From assembly GCA_027658995.1 (NCBI GenBank), contig JAQDQK010000005.1, positions 1 to 64,000 of the forward strand: DNA of 64,000 nucleotides, given 5' to 3'. Position numbers and translations under genes: made by a program. Below are positions 38,928 to 47,545 of the stretch, piece by piece (the first letter of the stretch is position 1; every line of letters starts with the position of its first letter). This DNA comes from Propionibacteriaceae bacterium AM104-82. Its GTDB lineage: Bacteria > Actinomycetota > Actinomycetes > Propionibacteriales > Propionibacteriaceae. Under the pieces are notes generated by a model. That model saw only the letters and a program-made list of their open reading frames with translations. It did not search any database and was not told the DNA's origin.

Positions 38928-41522
38928 TCACTGGCACGATTCGCACTGCAGGCGTTCCTGCGGGTCGACGGGGCAGCCGGTCTCGTCGACCTCCACCTGG
39001 AGCGTGATGGCCGACCCGACAAGCGGCAGGCTGAACGCGGGCGCGGCGGCCTCGACCGGGGTGGCCTCGACGGGGGCGACCGGGGCGACGGCGGCGGCAG
39101 TGCGCGACCCGAACCCGCGGCGTCGACCCGACGACGCTCCTGCCAGGTCCGCGCTCTTGTTGACGGCGACGGTGCTCTGCTCCGCGGTGTGGCGGGGCAT
39201 CATGTGCAGGTAGTAGGTGGTCTTGACGCCCATCCGCCAGGCGAGTTGGTACAGGTCGACCATGGTCGACACGCTGCGGTCGGCGAGGTAGATGTTGCGG
39301 CTGATGGCCTGGTCGATCCACTTCTGGGCGCGCGCCGCGACGTGCAGGAACGACGCCGGGTCGACCTGGAAGCTGGTCCGGTAGGTGCGACGCAGGTCCT
39401 CCGGGATGCCATCGACCTTGCTGAGGTCGCCCTGGGCGCGCAGCAGGTCGCCGCGCTTTGCCTCCCACAGCCCGAGGCACTTCAGGTCGGCGACCAGGTT
39501 GCGGTTGACCTCCAGGAACTTGCCGGATGAGGTGGCGCGGCTGAAGATCTGGGAGAACTGCGGGTCGAGGCCAGGCGTGGTGCCCGCGACAAGGCCGATC
39601 GACGCGGTGGGGGCGACGGCCATCAGGGTCGCGTTGCGCACTCCCCCGGCGACCCGGGCGCGCAGGTGGTCCCAGTCGAGCCGGACGGTGCGGTCGACGT
39701 CGACGGTAATGCCGCGGTCGCGCTCGAGGCGGTCGAGCGTGTCGATCGGCACGAGGCCCTTCGACCAGCCGGAGCCCTGGAAGTTGGCGTAGGCGCCGCG
39801 CTCGGCGGCCAGATCGCAGGACGCGTCGATGGCGTGCCAACTGACGAACTCGGTGACCTCGTCGATCAGGGCGTAGGACTCCTCCGAGTCGTACGGGTGG
39901 CCGAGCCGCTCAAGGATGTCGGTGAAGCCCATCACGCCGAGCCCGACGGCGCGGTTGTCGCGGTTGGCGGTCTCGGCCTCGGAGACCGAGGAGATCGTGA
40001 TGTCGACGAGGTTGTCGAGTTGGCGCACCGCGGTGCGGACGGTGTCTGCGAGGCCATCCCAGTCGATGCCGAGCGCGCCCGGCTCGCCGACGAGGTGGCG
40101 CGACAGGTTGACCGAGGCCAGGTTGCACACGGCGATCGACTCGCGGTCCTGCGGCAGGCAGATCTCGGTGCACAGGTTCGACAGGTGGATGGTGCCGGTG
40201 TTGTCGTTCAGAGCCCGGGTGTTGATGGCGTCCTTCCACGTCAGCCACGGGTGCGACGTCGTCTGCAGGGTCACGAGGATCGACGTGTACTGCTCGCGCG
40301 CCTTCACCTTGACGAAGCGGCGAAGTTCCCCCGATTCCGCCATCGCGACGTACTCGCGGTAGCGGGCGGAGAACTCGGCCCCGTACAACTCGGTCAGGTC
40401 GTCGACCTCAAGCGGGTCGAACAGGTACCAGTAGTCGTCGGCGGCGACGCGCGCCATGAACTCGTCGGAGATCCACACCGCGGTGTTGGCGGTGCGGGTG
40501 CGACGGTAGGGGTCGCCGGAGTTCTGCCGCAGGTCGAGGAACTGCGGGAAGTCGAGGTGCCAGTTCTCCATGTAGAAGCACAGCGCGCCGAACTTCTTCC
40601 CGCCGCGGGACACCGCGCGCAGCGTCGAGTCGATGGTGTGCATGAACGGGATCGGGCCGGTCGAGGTGGTGTTATTGGAGCGGATCGGGGACCCCTCGCT
40701 GCGCAGCTTCGACACCGAGAGCCCGATGCCGCCGGTGCCCTTGGTCAGCCACATCACGTCGCGCACCGACTTGGCGATGTGCTCGATGTCGTCCTCCATC
40801 TGCATCACGAAGCAGTTGGACAGTTGCGCGTAGGCGGTGCCCGCGTTGACGAGGGTCGACCCGGCCGCGAGGTAACGCAGCAGGCTCATCGCTTCGTAGA
40901 AGCGGAGCGCGGTGGCGGTCGGGTCGGCCTCGTTGAGGGACAGCCCCATGGCGACCCTCATCCAGAAGAACTGCGGAACCTCGAGGACCTGCCGCCCTTC
41001 GCCTTGCAGCAGGTACCTGTTCCGCATCGTCTGGACGCCGATGTAGCGCAGCAGGTCGTCGCGCTCGGGGCGCAGCGCGGCCGCGAGCGTCTCAAGGTCG
41101 AACATCTCGGCGAGCCGGGTGTCGAGGAGTCCGCTTGCGACGCCGCGCTCGATGCAGCCGGGGAAGTGTTCGACGTGCAGCGCGCGCACCGTCTCGGGGG
41201 CGCCGTCGCCGAACAGGTCGTGGGTGTCGCCGAAGACCTGCTTGTAGAGGTGCTTGGTGAGCAACCGGGCCGCGATGGTGTCGAAGGCGGGGTCGTCCTT
41301 GACGTTGCCGAGCGCGACCTGGATCACCGCCTCGTCGAGTTGGCTCGTGGAGATGCCGTCGAAGAGGGTGATCTCGACCTCGGAACGAAGCTGGACGGCC
41401 TGTGTGACGGCGTCGTCGAGGCCACGCGCGGCGTCGGCGATGGAGGTGGCGACCTCGGCGCCGTCGTACGGGGTCAGCGATCCGTCCCTCTTGAGGACGC
41501 GGATATCGGTGGGTGTGCTCAT
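38928..41522 (-). CDS. nrdA: ribonucleotide reductase large subunit, class I
   Basis: 864 residues. One N-terminal ATP-cone (RVLKRDGSLTPYDGAEV, about 8-95) is followed by the ten-stranded catalytic barrel. Active-site cysteines are visible in QLSNCFVMQ and in LSNLCTEICLP, and the C-terminal redox pair is CESCQ. It reduces ribonucleoside diphosphates with NrdB. Transcribed first in nrdA-nrdB, behind a cobalamin riboswitch. No nrdR is nearby. Confidence 0.96.
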   Translation of the reverse strand: MSTPTDIRVLKRDGSLTPYDGAEVATSIADAARGLDDAVTQAVQLRSEVEITLFDGISTSQLDEAVIQVALGNVKDDPAFDTIAARLLTKHLYKQVFGDTHDLFGDGAPETVRALHVEHFPGCIERGVASGLLDTRLAEMFDLETLAAALRPERDDLLRYIGVQTMRNRYLLQGEGRQVLEVPQFFWMRVAMGLSLNEADPTATALRFYEAMSLLRYLAAGSTLVNAGTAYAQLSNCFVMQMEDDIEHIAKSVRDVMWLTKGTGGIGLSVSKLRSEGSPIRSNNTTSTGPIPFMHTIDSTLRAVSRGGKKFGALCFYMENWHLDFPQFLDLRQNSGDPYRRTRTANTAVWISDEFMARVAADDYWYLFDPLEVDDLTELYGAEFSARYREYVAMAESGELRRFVKVKAREQYTSILVTLQTTSHPWLTWKDAINTRALNDNTGTIHLSNLCTEICLPQDRESIAVCNLASVNLSRHLVGEPGALGIDWDGLADTVRTAVRQLDNLVDITISSVSEAETANRDNRAVGLGVMGFTDILERLGHPYDSEESYALIDEVTEFVSWHAIDASCDLAAERGAYANFQGSGWSKGLVPIDTLDRLERDRGITVDVDRTVRLDWDHLRARVAGGVRNATLMAVAPTASIGLVAGTTPGLDPQFSQIFSRATSSGKFLEVNRNLVADLKCLGLWEAKRGDLLRAQGDLSKVDGIPEDLRRTYRTSFQVDPASFLHVAARAQKWIDQAISRNIYLADRSVSTMVDLYQLAWRMGVKTTYYLHMMPRHTAEQSTVAVNKSADLAGASSGRRRGFGSRTAAAVAPVAPVEATPVEAAAPAFSLPLVGSAITLQVEVDETGCPVDPQERLQCESCQ

Positions 41523-41657
41523 GGACTGTTCCTCGAGAGTCGTTACTGCGACCCGCGACCCGTCTCGTCACCCACCGGCGCCCGCCTCACGGCGCGGCCG
41601 ACACGCGCCTATCCCACGAGGCCACGAATCAGACCCCGAGGTTTCGGGGCCACACCT

Positions 41658-41822
41658 GGCAGGTCTTCGGACTCACGAGCACACCCTGAGGCACCTACTG
41701 GCCGTCGCTTCCCGGGACCGGGTCCCAGTGCTTCTGACGGCGGTCGTTCTCATTCACCGCTGCGGGGCAGTTCCGGACTCTCACCGGATTCCCTCTTGGC
41801 CACCCTTCGGTGGAACCAAGTG
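41658..41822 (-). promoter_or_regulatory. cobalamin (B12) riboswitch upstream of nrdAB
   Basis: Minus-strand landmarks in order: AAGAGGGAATCCGGTGAGAG, TCCGGAACTGCCCCGCAGCG, GCACTGGGACCCGG, GGGAAGCGACGGCCAGTAGG and the B12-box-like AGTCCGAAGACCTGCC. These are the conserved segments of the AdoCbl riboswitch. Just downstream, a CCCCGA/TCGGGG hairpin (41634-41649) may belong to the expression platform. Cobalamin should lower nrdAB expression. Confidence 0.92.
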
Positions 41823-41832
41823 CAAGATTGAG

Positions 41833-41860
41833 CATATATGCCACTTTCGTCACCTGTCCA
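41833..41860 (-). promoter_or_regulatory. probable nrdAB promoter
   Basis: On the minus strand, -35 TGGACA (41855-41860) and -10 TATATG (41833-41838) are separated by 16 nt. The start site would fall at about 41826, just before the riboswitch. A perfect palindrome CTACATGTAG at 41864-41873 lies just upstream and could bind a regulator. Confidence 0.6.
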
Positions 41861-42061
41861 CCACTACATGTAGATTCGACGGCGTGTGAGACGGTTTTCC
41901 GCCCGAAGGCTGGCGCCGCGCCCGAGCGCCACTCGGGGCCCGTCCCGACCGCGGGTCGCACCACTCCTGACGACCCCACCGATCCGGACGCACCCCAGGG
42001 CTGGATGCGTCGCGCACCGACATGACCCTAGAGTGACGCCCTATACGACAGAGGAGGCCCG

Positions 42062-43081
42062 ATGGCACGGCTGAGCATGCGCGACGTCGCCGCACGCGCA
42101 CAGGTGTCGATCGGCACGGTCTCCAACGTCGTCAACAATCCCGACATCGTGCTCCCCGCCACGCGCGAGAAGGTCCAGCAGGCCATCGCCGACCTCGGCT
42201 GGATCCCGAACCAGCAGGCTCAGCAGTTGCGGGCGGGCCGCGGCCGGACGATCGGCCTGGCCGTGATGGACGTCACCAACCCCTTCTTCGCGGACCTGCT
42301 GCGCGCCGCACAGGACGTCCTGTTCATGCACGGCTTCCACGCGACCATCGGCGACGCGAACATCGACGAGGCCCGACAGACCGCGATCCTGCGCACGTTC
42401 CTGCAGCAACGGGTGCGTGGCGTGATCCTCGGCCCGATCGGGCCCCAGCCATCGGAGGTGGACGCGCTCGCGAAGGCACACATCCCGACGGTGCTCGTCG
42501 ATCGCGCGGCCGACTCCGTCGAGTGCTGCGCCGTCGGCGTCGACGACGTGGCCGGCGGCAGGATCGCCATCGAACACCTTGTCTCACAGGGACACCGCAG
42601 GGTCGCCTTCGTCGGCGGGCCGAGTTCGCTGAAGCAGATCCGCGACCGTCTCGAGGGCGCCCAGGCCGCGGCGCTCGCGGGCGGCGCCGACCTGCTGTCG
42701 ATCTCCGTGCCGCAGTTGGACTTCGCGTCCGGGCGACTCGCCGCCGACCAGATCGTCCTGATGGACCCCCGCGCCCGGCCGACCGGAGTGTTCTGCGCCA
42801 ACGACCTGGTGGCGATCGCGTTCCTGCAGGGGCTCACCGCGCAGGGGCTTCGGGTGCCCGACGACATCGCCATCGTCGGCTACGACAACATCGACTTCGC
42901 CGCGGCTGCCGCCGTCCCCCTCTCGTCGGTCGCCCAGCCACGCCAGGACCTCGGCAGGACCGCCGCCGACCTCCTGCTCGCGGAGATCGCAGACGCAGAC
43001 GCGGGCCGTGAGCACGTGCACCAGGCGGTGAGCTTCACGCCCACCCTGGTCGTGCGCGCCTCCAGCGCCCTGACCCGCTAG
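42062..43081 (+). CDS. LacI-family transcriptional regulator, probably of rhamnose genes
   Basis: 339 residues. N-terminal HTH MRDVAARAQVSIGTVSNVVN with the hinge helix LRAGRGRTIGLAV, then a periplasmic-binding-protein-like sensor domain ending TLVVRASSALTR. Start with GAGGAGGCCCG upstream. The rhamnose isomerase gene follows on the same strand. A TTGAAACGATTCAA palindrome, the typical LacI-family operator form, lies at its predicted transcription start. Repression of rhaI and the kinase-aldolase gene, relieved by rhamnose or a derivative, is the likely role. Confidence 0.9.
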   Translation: MARLSMRDVAARAQVSIGTVSNVVNNPDIVLPATREKVQQAIADLGWIPNQQAQQLRAGRGRTIGLAVMDVTNPFFADLLRAAQDVLFMHGFHATIGDANIDEARQTAILRTFLQQRVRGVILGPIGPQPSEVDALAKAHIPTVLVDRAADSVECCAVGVDDVAGGRIAIEHLVSQGHRRVAFVGGPSSLKQIRDRLEGAQAAALAGGADLLSISVPQLDFASGRLAADQIVLMDPRARPTGVFCANDLVAIAFLQGLTAQGLRVPDDIAIVGYDNIDFAAAAAVPLSSVAQPRQDLGRTAADLLLAEIADADAGREHVHQAVSFTPTLVVRASSALTR

Positions 43082-43111
43082 CACCGAGAGGCTGGGCCGC
43101 GGGCTCCCGCG

Positions 43112-43191
43112 TTGAGCAGCATTCCGGCCTCGATCGGCGAAACGCCGAGAGAAACCGCTCTCCGCGGCAACGAACCAGGACTACTGCTCAA
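43112..43191. repeat. 80-bp hairpin element, copy 5 (third stem type)
   Basis: TTGAGCA + GCATTCCGGC + CTCG on the left; CGAA + CCAGGACTAC + TGCTCAA on the right. Same anchors and same 80-bp length as the others; the stem pairs only 6 of 10. It lies between the LacI gene and rhaI. Confidence 0.75.
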
Positions 43192-43229
43192 CGCCTCCCC
43201 CTGCCATCCCCACCGCCACGAAGACACGC

Positions 43230-43281
43230 TTGACGCACTCCCGAGAGGGGTTGTAGCGTATCCTTCATTGAAACGATTCAA
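43230..43281 (+). promoter_or_regulatory. rhaI promoter with LacI-type operator
   Basis: -35 TTGACG (43230-43235), an 18-nt spacer and -10 TAGCGT (43254-43259) place the start site near 43266. The palindrome TTGAAACGATTCAA (43268-43281) directly follows, an ideal place for a repressor. Confidence 0.75.
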
Positions 43282-43301
43282 CCTCCAGTGTGGGAGTGCA
43301 G

Positions 43302-44468
43302 ATGACCGACTTTGATTCCATCACCGACCAGTTGGCCGAGCAGGCCATCGAGGTGCCCTCGTGGGCGTACGGCAACTCGGGGACCCGCTTCCGGGTCTTC
43401 ACGACGCCGGGCACGCCCCGGACCGTCTTCGAGAAGCTTGCGGACGCGGCCCAGGTGAACGCCTACACGGGGCTGGCGCCCAAGGTCGCGCTGCACTACC
43501 CGTGGGACAAGGTGGACGACTGGAGCGAGGTCGTCGACTTCGCCGCCGAGGTCGGCGTCGGGCTCGGCACCGTCAACTCGAACACCTTCCAGGACGAGGC
43601 GTACAAGTTCGGCAGCCTCGCGCACCACGACCCGGCGATCCGGCAGAAGGCGATCGACCACCACCTCGAGTGCATCGAGATCATGGACAAGATCGGCTCG
43701 CGCGACCTGAAGATCTGGCTCGCCGACGGCACCAACTACCCCGGCCAGGGCGACATCCGCCGTCGCCAGGACTGGCTCGCCGACTCGCTCGCGAAGATCT
43801 ACGCCCACATCGGCCCCGAACAGCGCCTCGTGCTCGAGTACAAGTTCTTCGAGCCGTCGTTCTACCACACCGATGTTCCCGACTGGGGCACCTCGTACAC
43901 GCAGGTCGCCGCGCTGGGTGAGCGCGCCGTCGTCTGCCTCGACACCGGCCATCACGCGCCGGGCACCAACATCGAGTTCATCGTCGCTCAACTCCTGCGC
44001 CTCGGGAAGCTCGGCTCGTTCGACTTCAACTCGCGGTTCTACGCAGACGACGACCTGATCGTCGGCGCCGCCGACCCGTTCCAGTTGTTCCGGATCCTGT
44101 GGGAGGTGCGCCGCGGCGGCGGCTTCGAGAAGGAGACCGGCGTGGCCTTCATGCTCGACCAGTGTCACAACATCGAGGACAAGATCCCCGGCCAGATCCG
44201 CTCGGTCCTCAACGTGCAGGAGATGACGGCGCGGGCCCTGATGGTCGACGCCGACGCCCTCGAGGCCGCGCAGCAGGCCGGCGACGTGCTCGGCGCCAAC
44301 GAGATCCTGATGGACGCGTTCTACACCGACGTCCGGCCGCAACTGGCTCAGTGGCGCGCCTCGCGCGGCTTCCCCGCCGACCCCATGAAGGCCTTCGCCG
44401 ACTCGGGCTACCTGGCCAGGATCGCCGAGGAGCGCGTCGGGGGCACGCAGGCCGGCTGGGGCGCCTGA
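43302..44468 (+). CDS. rhaI: L-rhamnose isomerase, RhaI type
   Basis: 388 residues, of the Pseudomonas stutzeri/actinobacterial RhaI group rather than E. coli RhaA. It interconverts L-rhamnose and L-rhamnulose in a TIM barrel with a divalent metal site. The likely metal and catalytic segments are RLVLEYKFFEPSFYHTD, VVCLDTGHHAPGTNIEF and SFDFNSRFYADDDL. Start ATG with GGGAGTGCAG upstream. The kinase-aldolase gene starts 1 nt after the stop. Confidence 0.93.
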   Translation: MTDFDSITDQLAEQAIEVPSWAYGNSGTRFRVFTTPGTPRTVFEKLADAAQVNAYTGLAPKVALHYPWDKVDDWSEVVDFAAEVGVGLGTVNSNTFQDEAYKFGSLAHHDPAIRQKAIDHHLECIEIMDKIGSRDLKIWLADGTNYPGQGDIRRRQDWLADSLAKIYAHIGPEQRLVLEYKFFEPSFYHTDVPDWGTSYTQVAALGERAVVCLDTGHHAPGTNIEFIVAQLLRLGKLGSFDFNSRFYADDDLIVGAADPFQLFRILWEVRRGGGFEKETGVAFMLDQCHNIEDKIPGQIRSVLNVQEMTARALMVDADALEAAQQAGDVLGANEILMDAFYTDVRPQLAQWRASRGFPADPMKAFADSGYLARIAEERVGGTQAGWGA

Positions 44469-44469
44469 G

Positions 44470-47007
44470 GTGTCCGCCTCGGTCATCGCGGTCGACCTGG
44501 GCGCCACGAGCGGCCGCGTCGTGTTGTGCACGCTCCGTGACGCCCGGATCGACCTGACCGAGGTGCACCGCTTCTCCACCGCGGCCCGCCGCACCGACGA
44601 CGGGCTGCGGCTCGACGCGCGCGCCCTGCTCGCCGACATCCAGGAGGGCATCGGCAAGGCCGTCGAGGCCGCGCCCGACAGGGTCGCCTCCGTCGGCATC
44701 GACTGCTGGGCCGTGGACTACGGGCTGATCGGCGTCGACGGTCTGCTCGGCGATCCGTTCAACTACCGCGACGAGCGCACCGCCCGAGGCAAGGCCGAGG
44801 TCGAGCGGCTGATCTCCCCCGCCGAGTTGTACGCGCGGGTCGGGATCCAGGACAACGCCATCAACACCGTCAACCAACTGGCCGACGACAAGCTCGCAGG
44901 CAGGCTCGACGACGCCACTCTGTTCCTGCTGCTGCCCGACCTGATCGGCTACTGGCTGACGGGCCGCGCCGTCGCCGAACGCACCAACGCGTCGACCACC
45001 TCGCTGCTCGACCCCGTCGGCCGCGGCTGGGACTGGCCGCTGATCGACCGGCTCGGGCTGCCGCGCCGGATCTTCCCCGAACTGATCGACCCTGGCACCG
45101 TCGTCGGACCGATCACCGTCGGCCCGGCCGCTGGCATCCCCCTGATCGCGGTCGGCTCGCACGACACCGCCTCAGCGGTGGTCGGCGCGCCGCTGACCGG
45201 GCGCAGCGACGCGTACCTGTCGTCGGGCACCTGGTCGCTGATCGGGATGGAACTCGACGCGCCGATCCGCACCGAGGCCTCCCGGGCGTCGAACCTCACC
45301 AACGAGGCGGGCGTCGACGCAACGGTCCGCTACCTCAAGAACGTGATGGGCATGTGGCTGCTCTCCGAGGCGCAGCGCACCTGGGCCGAGGGCGGCATCA
45401 CCACCTCGGTGCCCGAACTCGTCGCGGCGGCCGCCCAGATCGACGACGCGGTCCACTTCGACGCGACCGATCCGTCGCTGCTGCACCCGGGCGACATGCC
45501 TGCCCGGATCGCGGCGCTCGCGGGCGGCGACCCGCGCCTCGAGGACCCGGCATTCCTGACCCGCAGCATCTTCGAGTCCCTCGCCGACGCCTACGCCGAG
45601 ACCCTCGCCGAACTCGAGGCCCTGACCGGCGTCAGACCCGGGCGGCTGGTCGTGGTCGGCGGCGGCTCCCACAACGCGCTCCTGAACCAGTTGACGGCCG
45701 ACCGCACAGGGCTCGAGGTCAGCGCGGGACCCGCCGAGGCGACCGCGATCGGCAACGCACTCATCCAGGCCCGCGCCGTCGGCCTCGTCGCGGGCACCCT
45801 CACCGACCTCAGAAGGATCGTCATGGCCTCCGCAGAACTGACCACCCACCTCCCGGACCCCAAGTCGGCCATCACGCGGCTCAGCAACGAGTTCGGCGCC
45901 GACCCCGCCTTCGTGCGCGCCGGGGGCGGCAACTCCTCGGCCAAGGTCGACGGCGTGCTGTGGATCAAGCCCAGCGGCGTCTCGATGGCCGACATCACCG
46001 TCGACGACCTCGTCCCCCTCGACCTCGACGTCCTCAACGGATCGCTCGCGGCGCCCGACCCCGATCCGTCGCTCGGCGACCCCGTCAACCAGATCGCGGC
46101 GCTCGCCCGCCGCGACGACGGCCCGCGCCGCCCGTCTGTGGAGATCCTGTTCCACGCGCTGATCCCCGATACCTACGTGCTGCACACGCACCCGCTGCTG
46201 ATCAATGCCGTCACCTGCAACGAGGACGGGGTCGCGCTCACCCGAGCGATGTTCGGCGAGGACGTGCTGTGGGTCGAGTACGTCGACCCGGGGCTGCCGC
46301 TGGCACGGCTCGTCAAGCAGCGCCGCGAGGAGTTCACGGCGCGCACCGGCCAGGTCCCGCCGAAGGCGACCTTCCTGATGAACCACGGGCTGATCGTCGC
46401 CAGCGACGACCCCGAGGAGGTGCGCTCCATCAGCTACGACATCCTCGCCAGGATCACCGACGCACTTGCGCAGATCGGGCGTCACGAGGTGGCAGGAGAC
46501 GGCGGCTTGGCGTCGACGACGGCGGACGCCCCGGCTGCCGGGGCCGGTTGGAGCGACGACCTGATCGCGCTCGCGGTCGCCTTCAAGGCGGCGGTCGACG
46601 CCAGCCACGTCGCGCTCGACGGCGAGGGCCTCGCGTCGGCCTATCCCGCGACGGAGCAGGGCGGGGCATACCTGTCGGCCGGACCGCTGATCCCCGACCA
46701 GATCGTCTACTCAGGGTCCCTCCCTGTCGTGCTGCGGCCTGGCGAACCGGTCGCCGCGTCGGTCGCCCGGTTCGAGGCCGACCATGGCTTGGCGCCGGTG
46801 ATCGCGGTCGCGCCGGGGCTCGGCGTGATCGCCGCGGGCGACTCCGAGAAGTCGGCGACGACGGCGTTGGAGGTGTTCACGGACGCGTTGACTGTCGTCG
46901 AGGCGGCCAACCGCCTCGGCACGGTGCGTGCCCTGGACGAGCGGGAACGCTCGTTCATCGAGACGTGGGAGGCCGAGGCCTACCGCAAGCAGGTGGCCAA
47001 CACCTGA
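44470..47007 (+). CDS. rhamnulokinase fused to class II rhamnulose-1-phosphate-type aldolase
   Basis: 845 residues from GTG. Residues 1-451 are an FGGY kinase: AVDLGATSGRVVL, GIDCWAVDYGLI, LSSGTWSLIGME and VVGGGSHNALLNQL. Residues 452-845 are a class II aldolase of the kind that forms the N-terminal half of bifunctional aldolase/dehydrogenases: RAGGGNSSAKVDG, zinc motif VLHTHPLLIN and FLMNHGLIVASDD. The SDR dehydrogenase half is absent. AGAAGGATCGTC and ATG 45823 at the junction form a good internal start, so a free aldolase may also be made. Expected products are rhamnulose-1-P, then DHAP and lactaldehyde. No transporter or mutarotase is adjacent. Confidence 0.9.
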   Translation: MSASVIAVDLGATSGRVVLCTLRDARIDLTEVHRFSTAARRTDDGLRLDARALLADIQEGIGKAVEAAPDRVASVGIDCWAVDYGLIGVDGLLGDPFNYRDERTARGKAEVERLISPAELYARVGIQDNAINTVNQLADDKLAGRLDDATLFLLLPDLIGYWLTGRAVAERTNASTTSLLDPVGRGWDWPLIDRLGLPRRIFPELIDPGTVVGPITVGPAAGIPLIAVGSHDTASAVVGAPLTGRSDAYLSSGTWSLIGMELDAPIRTEASRASNLTNEAGVDATVRYLKNVMGMWLLSEAQRTWAEGGITTSVPELVAAAAQIDDAVHFDATDPSLLHPGDMPARIAALAGGDPRLEDPAFLTRSIFESLADAYAETLAELEALTGVRPGRLVVVGGGSHNALLNQLTADRTGLEVSAGPAEATAIGNALIQARAVGLVAGTLTDLRRIVMASAELTTHLPDPKSAITRLSNEFGADPAFVRAGGGNSSAKVDGVLWIKPSGVSMADITVDDLVPLDLDVLNGSLAAPDPDPSLGDPVNQIAALARRDDGPRRPSVEILFHALIPDTYVLHTHPLLINAVTCNEDGVALTRAMFGEDVLWVEYVDPGLPLARLVKQRREEFTARTGQVPPKATFLMNHGLIVASDDPEEVRSISYDILARITDALAQIGRHEVAGDGGLASTTADAPAAGAGWSDDLIALAVAFKAAVDASHVALDGEGLASAYPATEQGGAYLSAGPLIPDQIVYSGSLPVVLRPGEPVAASVARFEADHGLAPVIAVAPGLGVIAAGDSEKSATTALEVFTDALTVVEAANRLGTVRALDERERSFIETWEAEAYRKQVANT

Positions 47008-47008
47008 C

Positions 47009-47310
47009 GCCGGTTGAGCCGCGCCAAGGCGCGAAGCGCCGCAACGCGCGTCGAAACCAACTTCCACCCTCACAGAGATCCGACCCAGGACCCCGGACAC
47101 CTCACGAGGTTTCGACCGATGTCGACCGCTCCGCGCTCGACATGGCTCAACCAGCAGACCGCCGGTTGAGCCGCGCCAAGGCGCGCAGCGCCGCAACGCG
47201 CGTCGAAACCAACCCGCGCCCGCGCAGAGACCCGAGCCCAAGACCCCGGACAGCTCACGAGGGTTTCGACCGATGCCGGCCGCTCCGCGCCCGCCATGGC
47301 TCAACCAGCG
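47009..47310. repeat. 152-bp direct repeat built of inverted GGTTGAGCC/GGTTTCGAC elements
   Basis: Two units, offset 152 bp. Each has a leftward element (GGTTGAGCCGCGCCAAGG ... GCGCGTCGAAACC at 47012 and 47164) and a rightward element (GGTTTCGACCGATG ... CATGGCTCAACCAGC) about 55 bp later. They face each other, so each unit can fold back on itself. Confidence 0.8.
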
Positions 47311-47474
47311 CTCCACGAGTCTGACCGATGTCGGCCGCTTCGCACCCACTTGGCTCAACCAGCGCTCCACGAGTCTGGCCGACGTCGGCCGCTTCGCACC
47401 CACTTGGCTCAACCAGCGCTCCACGAGTCTGGCCGACGTCGGCCGCTTCGCGCCCGCTTGGCTCAACCAGCGCG
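47298..47474 (+). repeat. 54-bp tandem repeat, three units plus a partial
   Basis: Units start at 47298, 47352 and 47406, with a partial at 47460, each GGCTCAACCAGCGCTCCACG, then AGTCTGGCCGACGTCGG, then CCGCTTCGCACCCACTT. Units 2 and 3 differ at a few bases only. The period is a multiple of 3, so it keeps frames open by chance, but no start site or gene context supports translation. The rest of 47475-47545 shows no gene. Confidence 0.9.
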
Positions 47475-47545
47475 TCACTAGAGCCCTCCGAAGGCGCAAG
47501 GCGGTGGAGACCGCTTCGGTCTCCACCGCCCCTCCGTCCCCGGTC

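Noticed and set aside
41830..41840. TTGAGCA near 41829 as a sixth copy of the 80-bp element
   Set aside because: No CTCG anchor at the right distance and no TGCTCAA partner; it overlaps the nrdAB promoter.
41864..41873. CTACATGTAG as an NrdR box
   Set aside because: It does not match the AT-rich NrdR box form, and the boxes should occur as a phased pair; it is kept only as an unnamed palindrome.
47298..47474. CRISPR array
   Set aside because: The 54-bp units are contiguous with no spacers between them, and no cas genes are present.
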